Origin: an uncultured Peptococcaceae bacterium
GTDB lineage: Bacteria > Bacillota > Peptococcia > Peptococcales > Peptococcaceae
Reading direction: 5' to 3'
Assembly: GCA_910585405.1 (NCBI GenBank)
Contig: CAJUDO010000001.1
Span: 160,089 to 224,088, forward strand
DNA length: 64,000 bases
Part shown: piece by piece, positions 26,317-34,759 of the stretch
Layout of the letters: every line of letters begins with the position of its first letter
Position numbering within the stretch: the first letter of the stretch is position 1
Program-made: the position numbers and the translations under genes
Notes under the pieces: model-generated
What the model was told of the DNA's origin: nothing
Seen by the model: only the letters and a program-made list of their open reading frames with translations
The model's database searches: none

Positions 26317-26475
26317 AAAAGAAATACGCCCCTTTCTGTTACTGCAAAAAGCATATCATATTTACAAGTGAAAAACAAGAAAATAAAAATAATTTCTTCA
26401 GTTATAATTTAAGAAATGTGAAAATCCACATGATTTAGCAGATATAAAAATTAAATTGTATGACGTATAAACAAC
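26317..26475. other. AT-rich gap after the ATPase promoter region
   Basis: Holds the upstream region of ATPase copy 2. No other feature recognised. Confidence 0.3.
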
Positions 26476-26625
26476 CTAGAAAACGTCAGCAGGGCATGGG
26501 TTCACTTTTTCATCGACATTCACAGTAACGGAGCATTTCATCGCCTTGCGTTCTCCGATTTTATTCCTTTTGTTCCAGCAGATAAGGTAATGCTTTCCAG
26601 ATATAATAATAAAGCCTGCCAACAT
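26476..26625 (-). CDS. Candidate 49-residue small protein
   Basis: An uninterrupted frame of 49 codons beginning MLAGFIIISGKHYLICWNKR and containing KCSVTVNVDEKVNPCPADV, which reads like a structured basic peptide with three cysteines. It starts inside the terminator hairpin of the GNAT gene, has no evident SD and no known family. It could be a remnant of a longer gene or part of a repeat element. Confidence 0.3.
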   Translation of the reverse strand: MLAGFIIISGKHYLICWNKRNKIGERKAMKCSVTVNVDEKVNPCPADVF

Positions 26626-26637
26626 GGCAGACTTTAT
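26608..26637. terminator. Terminator after the GNAT gene
   Basis: AATAAAGcCTGCC / GGCAGaCTTTATT around a 5-base loop, A/T-rich on both sides, 15 bases past the GNAT stop. Confidence 0.7.
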
Positions 26638-26651
26638 TTGAAATAGCCTAA

Positions 26652-27182
26652 TTATTCTTCATCTAAAAATAAATACATAGGTATACTCTCAAATTCATGT
26701 TTATATGGGGAGAAGAGGATATTATCTTCTGAATTTATACTGCAAAATCCATTTCTTTCATATAGCCATACACCTTCAGGAGTAGAATCTAGTGTAATAT
26801 AACTAAATCCGACATCTTTACTTCTAAGGCTTTCAATACGTTGAAAACAATCATCCAGTAAATAATCACTCACATATGTCTTTGCTCCATTTTCTTCAAA
26901 GACAACATTCTTCTGAAAACTTTCATCAATGGCAAAATAATTAATATGAATCGCTCCTGCATCCTTTATTCGAAGAGCACCATCAATATAATCCACGCTA
27001 CCTGTCGATATTGTGTAATAACCTATTACCATTTGTTCGTTTTCAGATAACAGCACATATGTTTTTCCAATGCTACTATTATAAGCGTCATCGCTTTTAA
27101 GAAAATTATCTATTACTATATTTCCACATGAAAAACTATCTAATATTTTTTTGTGTCTTTGTTGCAATTCAGATATTTTCAC
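26652..27182 (-). CDS. GNAT acetyltransferase, TacT/AtaT toxin-like
   Basis: 176-residue acetyltransferase. The N-terminal pattern FSCGNIVIDNFLKSDDAYNS, then TYVLLSENEQMVIGYYTIS, is what is seen in TacT/AtaT-type toxins that acetylate aminoacyl-tRNA. The C-terminal GVWLYERNGF holds the conserved Tyr (residue 141). The acetyl-CoA loop region (SFQKNVVFEENGAKTYVSD) is not canonical, so activity is uncertain. It begins 3 bases after the upstream 64-residue gene and shares its promoter. Composition is more AT-rich than most of the window. Confidence 0.7.
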   Translation of the reverse strand: MKISELQQRHKKILDSFSCGNIVIDNFLKSDDAYNSSIGKTYVLLSENEQMVIGYYTISTGSVDYIDGALRIKDAGAIHINYFAIDESFQKNVVFEENGAKTYVSDYLLDDCFQRIESLRSKDVGFSYITLDSTPEGVWLYERNGFCSINSEDNILFSPYKHEFESIPMYLFLDEE

Positions 27183-27185
27183 AAT

Positions 27186-27380
27186 TTATCCTCTTTTTTT
27201 AATCGTCCCATAAGGCTTCCCGTCTGCATCAACATACAAAAAAATTTCATGCGATTTAATATAAGAACGCCGTTTTTTTACTTCATCCGATACCGGTTCA
27301 CGCTTAGGTTTCCCAACTGTGCAAAAAGATTTATTTGTCATAACTGCATAAACTCCTGTTTTCATATCTTTATCTGTCAT
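27186..27380 (-). CDS. Small basic protein, possible antitoxin partner
   Basis: 64 residues, Lys/Arg-rich, with KPKREPVSDEVKKRRSYIKS followed by HEIFLYVDADGKPYGTIKKR. I do not recognise the family; it lacks the ribbon-helix-helix pattern of DUF1778 antitoxins that usually accompany TacT-like GNATs. The 3-base gap to the GNAT gene and a strong shared promoter suggest a functional pair. An AGGGAG site lies 10 bases from the ATG. An alternative start is Met6. Confidence 0.55.
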   Translation of the reverse strand: MTDKDMKTGVYAVMTNKSFCTVGKPKREPVSDEVKKRRSYIKSHEIFLYVDADGKPYGTIKKRG

Positions 27381-27425
27381 ATCAATCAGGCTCCCTTCGT
27401 AGATACTGGCTTGTTCTTACTTACT

Positions 27426-27454
27426 ATTATATGCATTTTTTCATAGAAAATCAA
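27426..27454 (-). promoter_or_regulatory. Promoter of the small-protein/GNAT pair
   Basis: Minus strand TTGATT, 17 bases, TATAAT, 46 bases upstream of the 64-residue ORF. Confidence 0.65.
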
Positions 27455-27565
27455 CGCTCGATTGTAAAATGAGATGGACCGTTGAAAAAATTCATCGTGA
27501 TTCGTGTCATATGTTACACAACATTTTCCAGAAAGCGTGCAATCATAATGAAATACACCTGTATA

Positions 27566-28000
27566 TTATGCTTCCGAATTTCCCCGATTCTGCTCAGGTT
27601 GTTCCAGCAAATCTGCCAGAGTAATGCTCTCCAGATAATTTTGCATCAGCTCATCCAAACCCATCCATATCGGTAAGGTTTTACACTGCGCCGCTCTGCT
27701 GCAGGTATTTTCCCCATCTTCCAGACAAGCCACCGGCGCCAAAGGGCCTTCTGTCAATTTCAAAATACTGCCCACCGTGTAGCTCTGCGGTTCTCTGCTC
27801 AACCGATAGCCACCGCCCCGTCCCCGCTGCGCCTGCACAAAACCCGCTTTGCTCAAAATCGCAATGATACTCTCCAAATATTTTTCCGAAATCTCTTGTC
27901 TTTTGGCAATGTCCATCAGCACATGATAGCCATCCCGGTCCTGCTCCGCCAAATCAATCATCACCCGCAGCGCATAACGGCCCTTTGTTGAAATCAGCAT
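27566..28000 (-). CDS. Rrf2-family transcriptional regulator (IscR-like)
   Basis: 144-residue winged-helix regulator starting MLISTKGRYALRVMIDLAEQ. The wing reads AQRGRGGGYRLSREPQ. Three cysteines in the segment CLEDGENTCSRAAQC are spaced as the [Fe-S] ligands of IscR/CymR-type proteins, so iron-sulfur sensing is likely. A GGAGG site fits the second of two nearby ATGs (28000) better than the first (28006). A palindrome covering its own promoter suggests autoregulation. No suf/isc genes lie downstream. Confidence 0.9.
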   Translation of the reverse strand: MLISTKGRYALRVMIDLAEQDRDGYHVLMDIAKRQEISEKYLESIIAILSKAGFVQAQRGRGGGYRLSREPQSYTVGSILKLTEGPLAPVACLEDGENTCSRAAQCKTLPIWMGLDELMQNYLESITLADLLEQPEQNRGNSEA

Positions 28001-28020
28001 TTCCATCAACCTCCAATCGG

Positions 28021-28047
28021 ATAAACATAGTGTAGCACAATGTTTAT
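28021..28047. promoter_or_regulatory. Palindromic operator over the Rrf2 promoter
   Basis: ATAAACA / TGTTTAT, 7-bp arms 13 bases apart, ending 20 bases upstream of the Rrf2 start. Between the arms on the minus strand lies a -10-like TACACT; TTGCGG is found 17 bases upstream of it. Confidence 0.5.
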
Positions 28048-28159
28048 TCCGCCGCAATGCAAAAATGCAGCGCAAACCCACCAAAGCCCTCTTTTTACAA
28101 AAAAGAACTGCACGCAAGCATTTTCTCCGCTCCATTGCTTGCATACAGCTCCATCCCGA

Positions 28160-28786
28160 TTATTCTAAACCACTGTGCGACAACTTTCTCTCCCTTGTAT
28201 AGCCCAACTCCTTGGTATATTTGTACCAACTGCTGCGGGCTGTCCCGGTCAATGCACAGGCCTGCTCCACGCTCATCTCTCCGGCAGCCCATCGCTGCGC
28301 CGTTTGATGAAACAATTCCCAATCCATCTTTAACGGGGGACGGCCAAACCGTTTTTCGCTTTGTCCACCTGTGCAAACTCCAGTCCGCTGCTCCGACCGT
28401 TTGCGATGCTGCAGCTCTGCCGCGTAGCGCAGCAAGTCCAACATCTGCCGCTCCATCTGCCGTCCCATCTCACCCAGCTCTCGAAATCGCCTGCTATCCA
28501 ATTGCACAGCAGGCGCCAGTACCGCCACATCCACCTGCAGCGCAGTCAAACTGCACCATTCATCCGCAATTTCTTCCAAAGTACCGCCCAAGCTGCCCAA
28601 CTCATCCACATATAAAATATCACCGGCGCGCAGCATATTGCGCAGGAAAAAATAATTCTTGCGGTCATATTCCTTTGTGCGCCTGTCCGTGAACACAAAG
28701 CGGTCATCGCCCACCACATCCACCAACTGCTGCACCGTGCCGTTCCCCTGTTCCTCTGGCAAAACCCGCGCATAGCCGAAATTCAT
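28160..28786 (-). CDS. Serine-recombinase (resolvase) homologue lacking the catalytic serine
   Basis: 208 residues with the resolvase fold: MNFGYARVLPEEQ aligns with the GYARVSTxxQ start of active enzymes, but the nucleophilic Ser is replaced by Leu-Pro. The DRLGRS-type segment is ELGSLGGT, lacking its arginines. The long E-helix region (GEMGRQMERQMLDLLRYAAE) and a C-terminal helix-turn-helix (MSVEQACALTGTARSSWYKY after FGRPPLK) are kept. It may therefore bind DNA without cutting. It lies upstream of the Rrf2 gene on the same strand. No transposon ends or res-site array were recognised nearby. Confidence 0.75.
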   Translation of the reverse strand: MNFGYARVLPEEQGNGTVQQLVDVVGDDRFVFTDRRTKEYDRKNYFFLRNMLRAGDILYVDELGSLGGTLEEIADEWCSLTALQVDVAVLAPAVQLDSRRFRELGEMGRQMERQMLDLLRYAAELQHRKRSEQRTGVCTGGQSEKRFGRPPLKMDWELFHQTAQRWAAGEMSVEQACALTGTARSSWYKYTKELGYTRERKLSHSGLE

Positions 28787-28900
28787 GATAAATCACCTCA
28801 CATTCTAATTATTAAACACTTGTTTACTATGATTTTTCTATATTAAATCAAAAGTATCTGAATTCTTAAAAAAATCGTCCAATAAATACTTGAAACTATT

Positions 28901-29782
28901 TCATTTACATTGCTGCTGTACAATCTGCTCCAGATAAGCTAAGAAATCATCCCGCAAATCATCTCTCTGCAAGGCAAATTCCACCGTAGCCTGCAAAAAG
29001 CCCAGCTTGTCTCCCACATCATGGCGACGGCCCTTGAAGGCATAAGCCAGCATTTTTTCCTTTGTCGCCAACGTTTTCAACGCATCGGTCAGCTGAATCT
29101 CATTGCCCGCTCCCGGCGCTGTTTTTTCCAGAATGTCAAAGATAGCAGGCGTGATAATATAGCGCCCCATGATGGCCACATTGGATGGCGCGGCTTCCGC
29201 CCTTGGCTTTTCCACCAACGAGCGCACCGTGTACAATCCCTCGGCGACTTTATCGCCATCCACCACACCGTATTTATGAATGTCCTGCAATGCCACTTCC
29301 TTCACACCCAAAATAGAGCACTGCTCCTGCTCATACAAATCCATCATCTGTTTCAGACATGGATACTCCGGTGAATCCACAATATCGTCACCCAGCATCA
29401 CCGCAAAAGGCTCATTGCCAATAAAATTTTTGGCACAATACACCGCATGTCCCAAACCCAAAGCCGTTTTCTGCCGTACAAACTGAATATTGGCCATCCC
29501 AGCGATATCCTGAATCTGCTCCAACATATCGTACTTGCCTTTTTTCTCTAATTCCATTTCCAGCTCCACCGAGCGGTCAAAATGGTCCTCGATCACCGAC
29601 TTATAGCGGCCAATGACAATTAAAATATCCTCTATCCCACTCTCCACAGCTTCTTCCACGATATACTGAATGGTAGGCTTGTCCACCACCGGCAGCATCT
29701 CTTTGGGCTGACTCTTGGTAGCCGGCAGAAATCGCGTACCAAGTCCAGCAGCAGGTATGATTGCTTTTGTTATTTTTTGCAT
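28901..29782 (-). CDS. galU: UTP--glucose-1-phosphate uridylyltransferase
   Basis: Makes UDP-glucose for polysaccharide and glycolipid synthesis. 293 residues, full length. Nucleotidyltransferase signature KAIIPAAGLGTRFLPATKSQ, active-site region PKEMLPVVDKPTIQYIVEEA, the metal-binding AVMLGDDIVDSP and LVEKP. An in-frame GTG at 29803 is rejected, because AAGGA lies between it and the ATG at 29782. Last gene (3' end) of the polysaccharide locus; base composition is ordinary, in contrast with the AT-rich genes upstream. Confidence 0.95.
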   Translation of the reverse strand: MQKITKAIIPAAGLGTRFLPATKSQPKEMLPVVDKPTIQYIVEEAVESGIEDILIVIGRYKSVIEDHFDRSVELEMELEKKGKYDMLEQIQDIAGMANIQFVRQKTALGLGHAVYCAKNFIGNEPFAVMLGDDIVDSPEYPCLKQMMDLYEQEQCSILGVKEVALQDIHKYGVVDGDKVAEGLYTVRSLVEKPRAEAAPSNVAIMGRYIITPAIFDILEKTAPGAGNEIQLTDALKTLATKEKMLAYAFKGRRHDVGDKLGFLQATVEFALQRDDLRDDFLAYLEQIVQQQCK

Positions 29783-29808
29783 GAAAATTAAATCCTTCCA
29801 CACGTTTT

Positions 29809-30894
29809 TTAATTATTGCCTTTTTCCAGTTTCTTTTCCAATTCCAAAATTTTTTTATCATAATACTGATTACAATTTTTAGAAATTATTAACTTATTTT
29901 TTTTCAAAAAGATGATAAATTCGTGTAACCTAGAACTATAATTTTTATTAAACTCTGTATAATCCGCTAAATCATAATAATACTGGATATCCTTTTCCTC
30001 ATCAAAGTCTTTTAATGAAATCGTTGGAAGAGAAAAATGATTACAAAGTTCTTTTGTTCTAGAGTCAATGGTAACAAATAGCGCTGGCTTTTTCTCCCAT
30101 AAAGCAATCACATTTCCATGGAAACGACATCCCATACTAAAATCTACAGTGCTCATAAAACTTTTCCAATCCTCTATATCAAAAAACATCAATTTATAGT
30201 CATTCAACCATTTTATCAAATAATCAAATGTTGGCATATCAACACATATCTCCCTACTTAGCGGATGTGCTGTTTGTTCCACAAACGAGAATTTATGATT
30301 AGCACTATATACTAAAAATTTTATTTCTTTATAGTCCAATTTCGAATAAAGACTTCGTAAATTTACTGCAACATTTTTAAGATCAACTGTTCTTTTCGTA
30401 ATTTGAAAATTATAATCAAAAGGGAGATACATAGACGGACAGCCAATAATTTCTATATTTTTTATATTATATTTATTCAATATTTCAGCAGTATAACTTC
30501 CGCGAACACCTAAAACAGCTCTTTCTTGCAATTTTGCTAGTAAAGCAACTGTTTCTGAATGTAGTTTAAAATCATTTTTAAATGTAGCTGTCTGTAATCC
30601 TATTGAAATTGGAATAAGGGGTTTATCACCTGCTATTTCCAGTTGTTTATTAACAACTGGAAATGTCGCGCCTTCTCTAATCCATATAAGATCAGTTGTT
30701 ATATAAGAATTATACTGTGATCCATCAAATGAAGCAGATAAACACTCCCCCAACGTTTTTAATTCAGAATCCAAAATCGAATTTAAAGAATGCCAAAAAA
30801 GCATGTTACCATTATTTAAACCTACTCTATTTAAATTATCATGCCTATTAATATTTTTATTTTGTACTTTTCCTCCAAAAATACACGCTTTCAT
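29809..30894 (-). CDS. Polysaccharide pyruvyl transferase-family protein
   Basis: 361-residue member of the PS_pyruv_trans family (CsaB/WcaK-like), which adds ketal pyruvate to sugars or acts on related substrates. Family segments seen: NRVGLNNGNMLFWHSLN, IPISIGLQTATF, GVRGSYTAEILNKYNIKN with IEIIGCPSMYLP, and near the C-terminus VDFSMGCRFHGNVIALWE, the typical active-site stretch. Very AT-rich. Two bases lie between its start and the stop of the GT2-HAD gene. Confidence 0.85.
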   Translation of the reverse strand: MKACIFGGKVQNKNINRHDNLNRVGLNNGNMLFWHSLNSILDSELKTLGECLSASFDGSQYNSYITTDLIWIREGATFPVVNKQLEIAGDKPLIPISIGLQTATFKNDFKLHSETVALLAKLQERAVLGVRGSYTAEILNKYNIKNIEIIGCPSMYLPFDYNFQITKRTVDLKNVAVNLRSLYSKLDYKEIKFLVYSANHKFSFVEQTAHPLSREICVDMPTFDYLIKWLNDYKLMFFDIEDWKSFMSTVDFSMGCRFHGNVIALWEKKPALFVTIDSRTKELCNHFSLPTISLKDFDEEKDIQYYYDLADYTEFNKNYSSRLHEFIIFLKKNKLIISKNCNQYYDKKILELEKKLEKGNN

Positions 30895-30895
30895 T

Positions 30896-33800
30896 CTATC
30901 TCTCCTTTCGCTTTACTAATAGCTTTAGCGACTTATATGTTTTTTTCATAATACTTAGCAGATATGGATGACCTGATAAATTTCTCTTTATTTTTTCTTT
31001 AAGTGTCTTTCTATCGCAAATAGAATAAAGTATTACCTTTTCAAACTTGTTTCTATTATAGCAGATAGAATTAATAATGTTTTCGTAGCTAGTATTACTA
31101 ACCACATTGCTTCCTATTATTTGCTGTTCTTTCCAAAAATCACTCATTTTTATTCTGCCTCTATTACCATAAATACTGTCCTCTGAATTACAACAAGACA
31201 ATGCATTCCTATCTATATAAGATGAATTATGGATCATTCCTTCAAACGGCATAGAAAGCTGTATCTCATTTAATGGTAAGCACATACGCAATTCATAAAA
31301 TTTATTACAAAAATCTTCTATAAACTCAAAAGCACCAATTTGTATTTGTTTAAAAGTAAAGTGTTCTTCAACCCCTGTCTTGCTTTCATCAAATATTGGA
31401 ACTACATTTTCTCCTTCCTGCTTCAATCCTAAACATGAATTTCCTTGTTCAGATAAAAAAAATTCCCTAATTAAATCCGAATATGCCGGAACAAAATCGT
31501 ACATTATTTTAACATTCAACCGATTTTTCCTCACACGTTCATAAAATGACTTATTATCATGATGAATATACATAAAAAAAACTTCATACCCTAAACATTT
31601 TTGTAGAGCTTCTAAAATTCGGCCACTATATCCTAAATCAAATACACAACTTTTTGGGGGTATTTGGTCTTTATAATACTTTGAAACTATTAACTTACTC
31701 TCTTCCAATGCATCTGTAGAAAATAAATTTTCTTTAAACCAATTGATAAACGCAAAAAATTCATATTCATTTGAGAATTTTTTTTCTGCAATAAATCCAT
31801 TTTCTTGAATTATTGCTTTGAGCTCCTCTATTGTTATATTTTTATACGAACAGCCAAGTAGCCTGCCTACACTCAAAGGCGTATGTTTATTAAATTGAAT
31901 GGGTAAATAATATAATCCATTTTCATTTTCAATTATCCATGGCAGTAATGCTTTACGTGAACACGCAACATAATTTGTAGTAACTGACGAATCCCCCAAA
32001 TAATTCGTCAGCTTCTGAAACGCCTTCATCGGAATATATCCATCTCTAGCAAGAAAAGCAATATTACTCACATTCTCTTTTTTTCTAAAATCAGATAGCC
32101 ATTTTGATATTCCAATGAGGTGCATCCCGACAGTTACATAACCAATAATATACGGATCCGCATTAAAATCACTACCCTCAACCCATGGTCTAAATGGATT
32201 ATCAAATATTTTATTTGCAATTAACGCCTCCATGGAACGGTAAGTAATTAAAGAATACATTTTCTCCCTCGTTGTCAGAGCTCCTCCAACATTGCATCCG
32301 ATATTCAAAAGATTCTCATGTTTACTAAATTGTTCCTTTGCTTTCGGTAGAAAGAATGTCTTAATCCCCTTTTTTTTCGCCATAACTATATCATGGTCCC
32401 AATTATCTCCAACATGCATAATTCTTTCAGGAGATACATTTAATTCTCTTATTGCTTCATCAAATAAGTGCCCAGTATATTTTGTAACTCGTTTATCAGA
32501 CGATAAAAAGATCGCATCAAAATCTTTATAGCCTTGTTTATCCAAAAGTCGATAAATTGTCTTTTTTTCAAGGTACATATCGGATATTAAAATAATTTTT
32601 TTTCCACAGGCTTTCGCATATTCGAATAACTCTTTTCCTGTCTTTCGAACATATGAAAGATCATATTCGATTATTTCTTCATACTCCTTCAATACTCTAA
32701 CCACTTCTGAAGAAATTCCCGTATGTTTTTCTAAAGTATCATAAATTTCACTTAATGTGACATCTTCATAACCTTTTCGTAACTGCACTATCTCTTGTCG
32801 CGCTAAACGTTCTGCGTATATCCGCAACTCTTTAAAATTTCCTTTTTTCCATTCTGGACAGACATCCTCAAATTTTTTCTGCATTAAAATAAACATATCC
32901 TCTGGATTCCATACAGGACGTAACAGCAATGTGTCAAAAATATCAAAACTAATAATGTCTATATTCAAATTATGAATTGCTTCTTTTCCTTTTTCCAATT
33001 GAGCATTCCAATCTGCCAAAATAGAATCAAAATAAAAAGCATCTTCATTGAATTCATAAACAACCTCTTTTTGGAACAATTTCAATAATTTTTGCGCTTT
33101 ATATGCATTTATTCCAGAAGGGAATTTACATTCCTGCGATGCTTTCCACATTTGATGATATCGTCCACGGAAAGCATGAAAGTATAATTTAATTTGGGGT
33201 TCCGCATTTTGTTCATCCAGAAAATCATCTACAAAGTCAAATACTGCAATCATATCATATATATTTTTTTCAAATTTTTCTATGGAAATATTATTCGTAC
33301 TAGTAACTGCCGTTTGATTTATACAATAATAATATACTCCACTTGAAATAGCTTTAAAGCTTTTGGCATAGTACATTAACAAACTTGAATATGCGATATC
33401 TTCTGTCATAATAATATGCTGCGTCAATCTGCAATAATATGGTTCACAAATATCCCAGAGCGATCTTTTGTATATTTTATTCCAAATTGTGTGCCAAGCA
33501 TAACATGCACCTTCCTGACCAAAAAAATTATTTTTTACTTCATCATTGAATAAAGGGGTTTCTGGAAAAGCCCGTGCATGTAATACATATTGTGCATGTG
33601 TGCCATCTGGTAATTCTCTCACTGTAGCATTCGCTATAATATCGTAATTATTTTTTGTCGCTTCTTGCATCATATTATAATAATAATCCAGAGAAACATA
33701 ATCATCACTATCCAAGAAAGTAATATATTCCCCATGTGCATGTTTAGCACCTGTCAGCCTAGCTTGAAATAGTCCTCTATTTGTTTCATGACGTACACAA

Positions 33801-33982
33801 TACATTCTAGGATATTCCATACAATATTTTTGAATTATTTTATTAGACTTATCTGGGGAACAATCATCTACAATAATAATTTCAATATTGTCATATATCT
33901 GATTAATTATACTATTAAGACATCTTTCTAAATATTTTTCAGTTCCATAAACAGGAATAATCACAGACAATAGCTTCTTCAT
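30896..33982 (-). CDS. GT2 glycosyltransferase / HAD / FLARDGY-domain fusion
   Basis: 1028 residues with three parts. Residues 1-225: GT-A glycosyltransferase family 2 (LLSVIIPVYGTEKYLERCLN, DxD-type DSDD at 91-94). Residues about 340-550: HAD hydrolase with nucleophile Asp347 (SFDIFDTLL), ISDMYLEK and MHVGDNWDHDI. Residues about 575-1000: a domain with FLARDGY (643-649), YVACSRKALLP (671-681) and FDLGYSG (781-787). The HAD-plus-C-terminal arrangement resembles COG5610 proteins of capsule loci. Role inferred: sugar or sugar-phosphate transfer in surface glycan assembly. Stop and start overlap the exporter ATPase gene by 4 bases. Confidence 0.82.
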   Translation of the reverse strand: MKKLLSVIIPVYGTEKYLERCLNSIINQIYDNIEIIIVDDCSPDKSNKIIQKYCMEYPRMYCVRHETNRGLFQARLTGAKHAHGEYITFLDSDDYVSLDYYYNMMQEATKNNYDIIANATVRELPDGTHAQYVLHARAFPETPLFNDEVKNNFFGQEGACYAWHTIWNKIYKRSLWDICEPYYCRLTQHIIMTEDIAYSSLLMYYAKSFKAISSGVYYYCINQTAVTSTNNISIEKFEKNIYDMIAVFDFVDDFLDEQNAEPQIKLYFHAFRGRYHQMWKASQECKFPSGINAYKAQKLLKLFQKEVVYEFNEDAFYFDSILADWNAQLEKGKEAIHNLNIDIISFDIFDTLLLRPVWNPEDMFILMQKKFEDVCPEWKKGNFKELRIYAERLARQEIVQLRKGYEDVTLSEIYDTLEKHTGISSEVVRVLKEYEEIIEYDLSYVRKTGKELFEYAKACGKKIILISDMYLEKKTIYRLLDKQGYKDFDAIFLSSDKRVTKYTGHLFDEAIRELNVSPERIMHVGDNWDHDIVMAKKKGIKTFFLPKAKEQFSKHENLLNIGCNVGGALTTREKMYSLITYRSMEALIANKIFDNPFRPWVEGSDFNADPYIIGYVTVGMHLIGISKWLSDFRKKENVSNIAFLARDGYIPMKAFQKLTNYLGDSSVTTNYVACSRKALLPWIIENENGLYYLPIQFNKHTPLSVGRLLGCSYKNITIEELKAIIQENGFIAEKKFSNEYEFFAFINWFKENLFSTDALEESKLIVSKYYKDQIPPKSCVFDLGYSGRILEALQKCLGYEVFFMYIHHDNKSFYERVRKNRLNVKIMYDFVPAYSDLIREFFLSEQGNSCLGLKQEGENVVPIFDESKTGVEEHFTFKQIQIGAFEFIEDFCNKFYELRMCLPLNEIQLSMPFEGMIHNSSYIDRNALSCCNSEDSIYGNRGRIKMSDFWKEQQIIGSNVVSNTSYENIINSICYNRNKFEKVILYSICDRKTLKEKIKRNLSGHPYLLSIMKKTYKSLKLLVKRKER

Positions 33983-34740
33983 AGATTGCTCCTCCTCTCT
34001 GTTTTATTTTTCATCTTTCTTACATATTCCTCATATTCATCACATATTTTTTTCGTATCCCCTATACTACGCATTTCTCCTTTTTCTAACCACAAAACCT
34101 GTGTACACATCTCGCGAATCTGCGTCATGGAGTGGGAAACTAAAATTGTAGTTGTCCCTCCGCTCATCATTTCACGCATTCTATTTTCACTTTTTTTCCG
34201 AAATGCCATATCCCCAACAGAAAGGACCTCATCCAATATTAAAATGTCTGGACTAACTCTGCTAGCCAGAGAAAATGCTAATCTGCTCTTCATTCCACTT
34301 GATAGTTTTTTAAATGCAACATCTTCAAAATTATCTAATTCAGAAAATTCAATAATATTTTTATACTCTTCATTAACAAATTCTCTTGTATACCCTAGAA
34401 GCGCGCCACGTAGATATATATTCTCTTTTACCGTCAAATCTCCGTCAAAACCAGCTCCCAATTCCAACAAAGCTGCTACTGAACCATTTACTTTTACTTC
34501 CCCCTTTGTTGGAGGCATAATACCAGATAAAACCTTCAAAATAGTAGATTTTCCTGATCCATTAGAACCGATAATTCCTAGCAGTGTCCCTTTTTTTACA
34601 TAAAAACTGACATTATTTAAAGCCCAAAACTCATTTACCAACACTTGACCTTTTATTTTTTTTATCAAATATTCTTTTATCCCGATATCTTTAAAATCAC
34701 CCATTATATATTTTACAGATACATTATTTACTTCTATCAT
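33979..34740 (-). CDS. Polysaccharide ABC exporter ATPase (Wzt/TagH type)
   Basis: 253 residues. Walker A GSNGSGKST, signature KKLSSGMKSRLAFSLAS, Walker B ILILDEVLSVGD, and the family-typical LLELGAGFDGDLTVKENIYL. It energises export of lipid-linked glycans (O-antigen/teichoic-acid type). There is no C-terminal carbohydrate-binding extension, which sits in longer Wzt proteins. It overlaps the GT2-HAD gene by 4 bases and follows the permease by 19. Confidence 0.93.
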   Translation of the reverse strand: MIEVNNVSVKYIMGDFKDIGIKEYLIKKIKGQVLVNEFWALNNVSFYVKKGTLLGIIGSNGSGKSTILKVLSGIMPPTKGEVKVNGSVAALLELGAGFDGDLTVKENIYLRGALLGYTREFVNEEYKNIIEFSELDNFEDVAFKKLSSGMKSRLAFSLASRVSPDILILDEVLSVGDMAFRKKSENRMREMMSGGTTTILVSHSMTQIREMCTQVLWLEKGEMRSIGDTKKICDEYEEYVRKMKNKTERRSNL

Positions 34741-34759
34741 GTTTAACCCCGCTTATTTA

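Noticed and set aside
28160..28786. Active transposon resolvase with a res site
   Set aside because: Catalytic residues missing and no transposase, terminal repeats or res-like array nearby.
23275..28786. Prophage or integrative element
   Set aside because: No integrase, phage structural genes or att-like duplication found around this accessory stretch.
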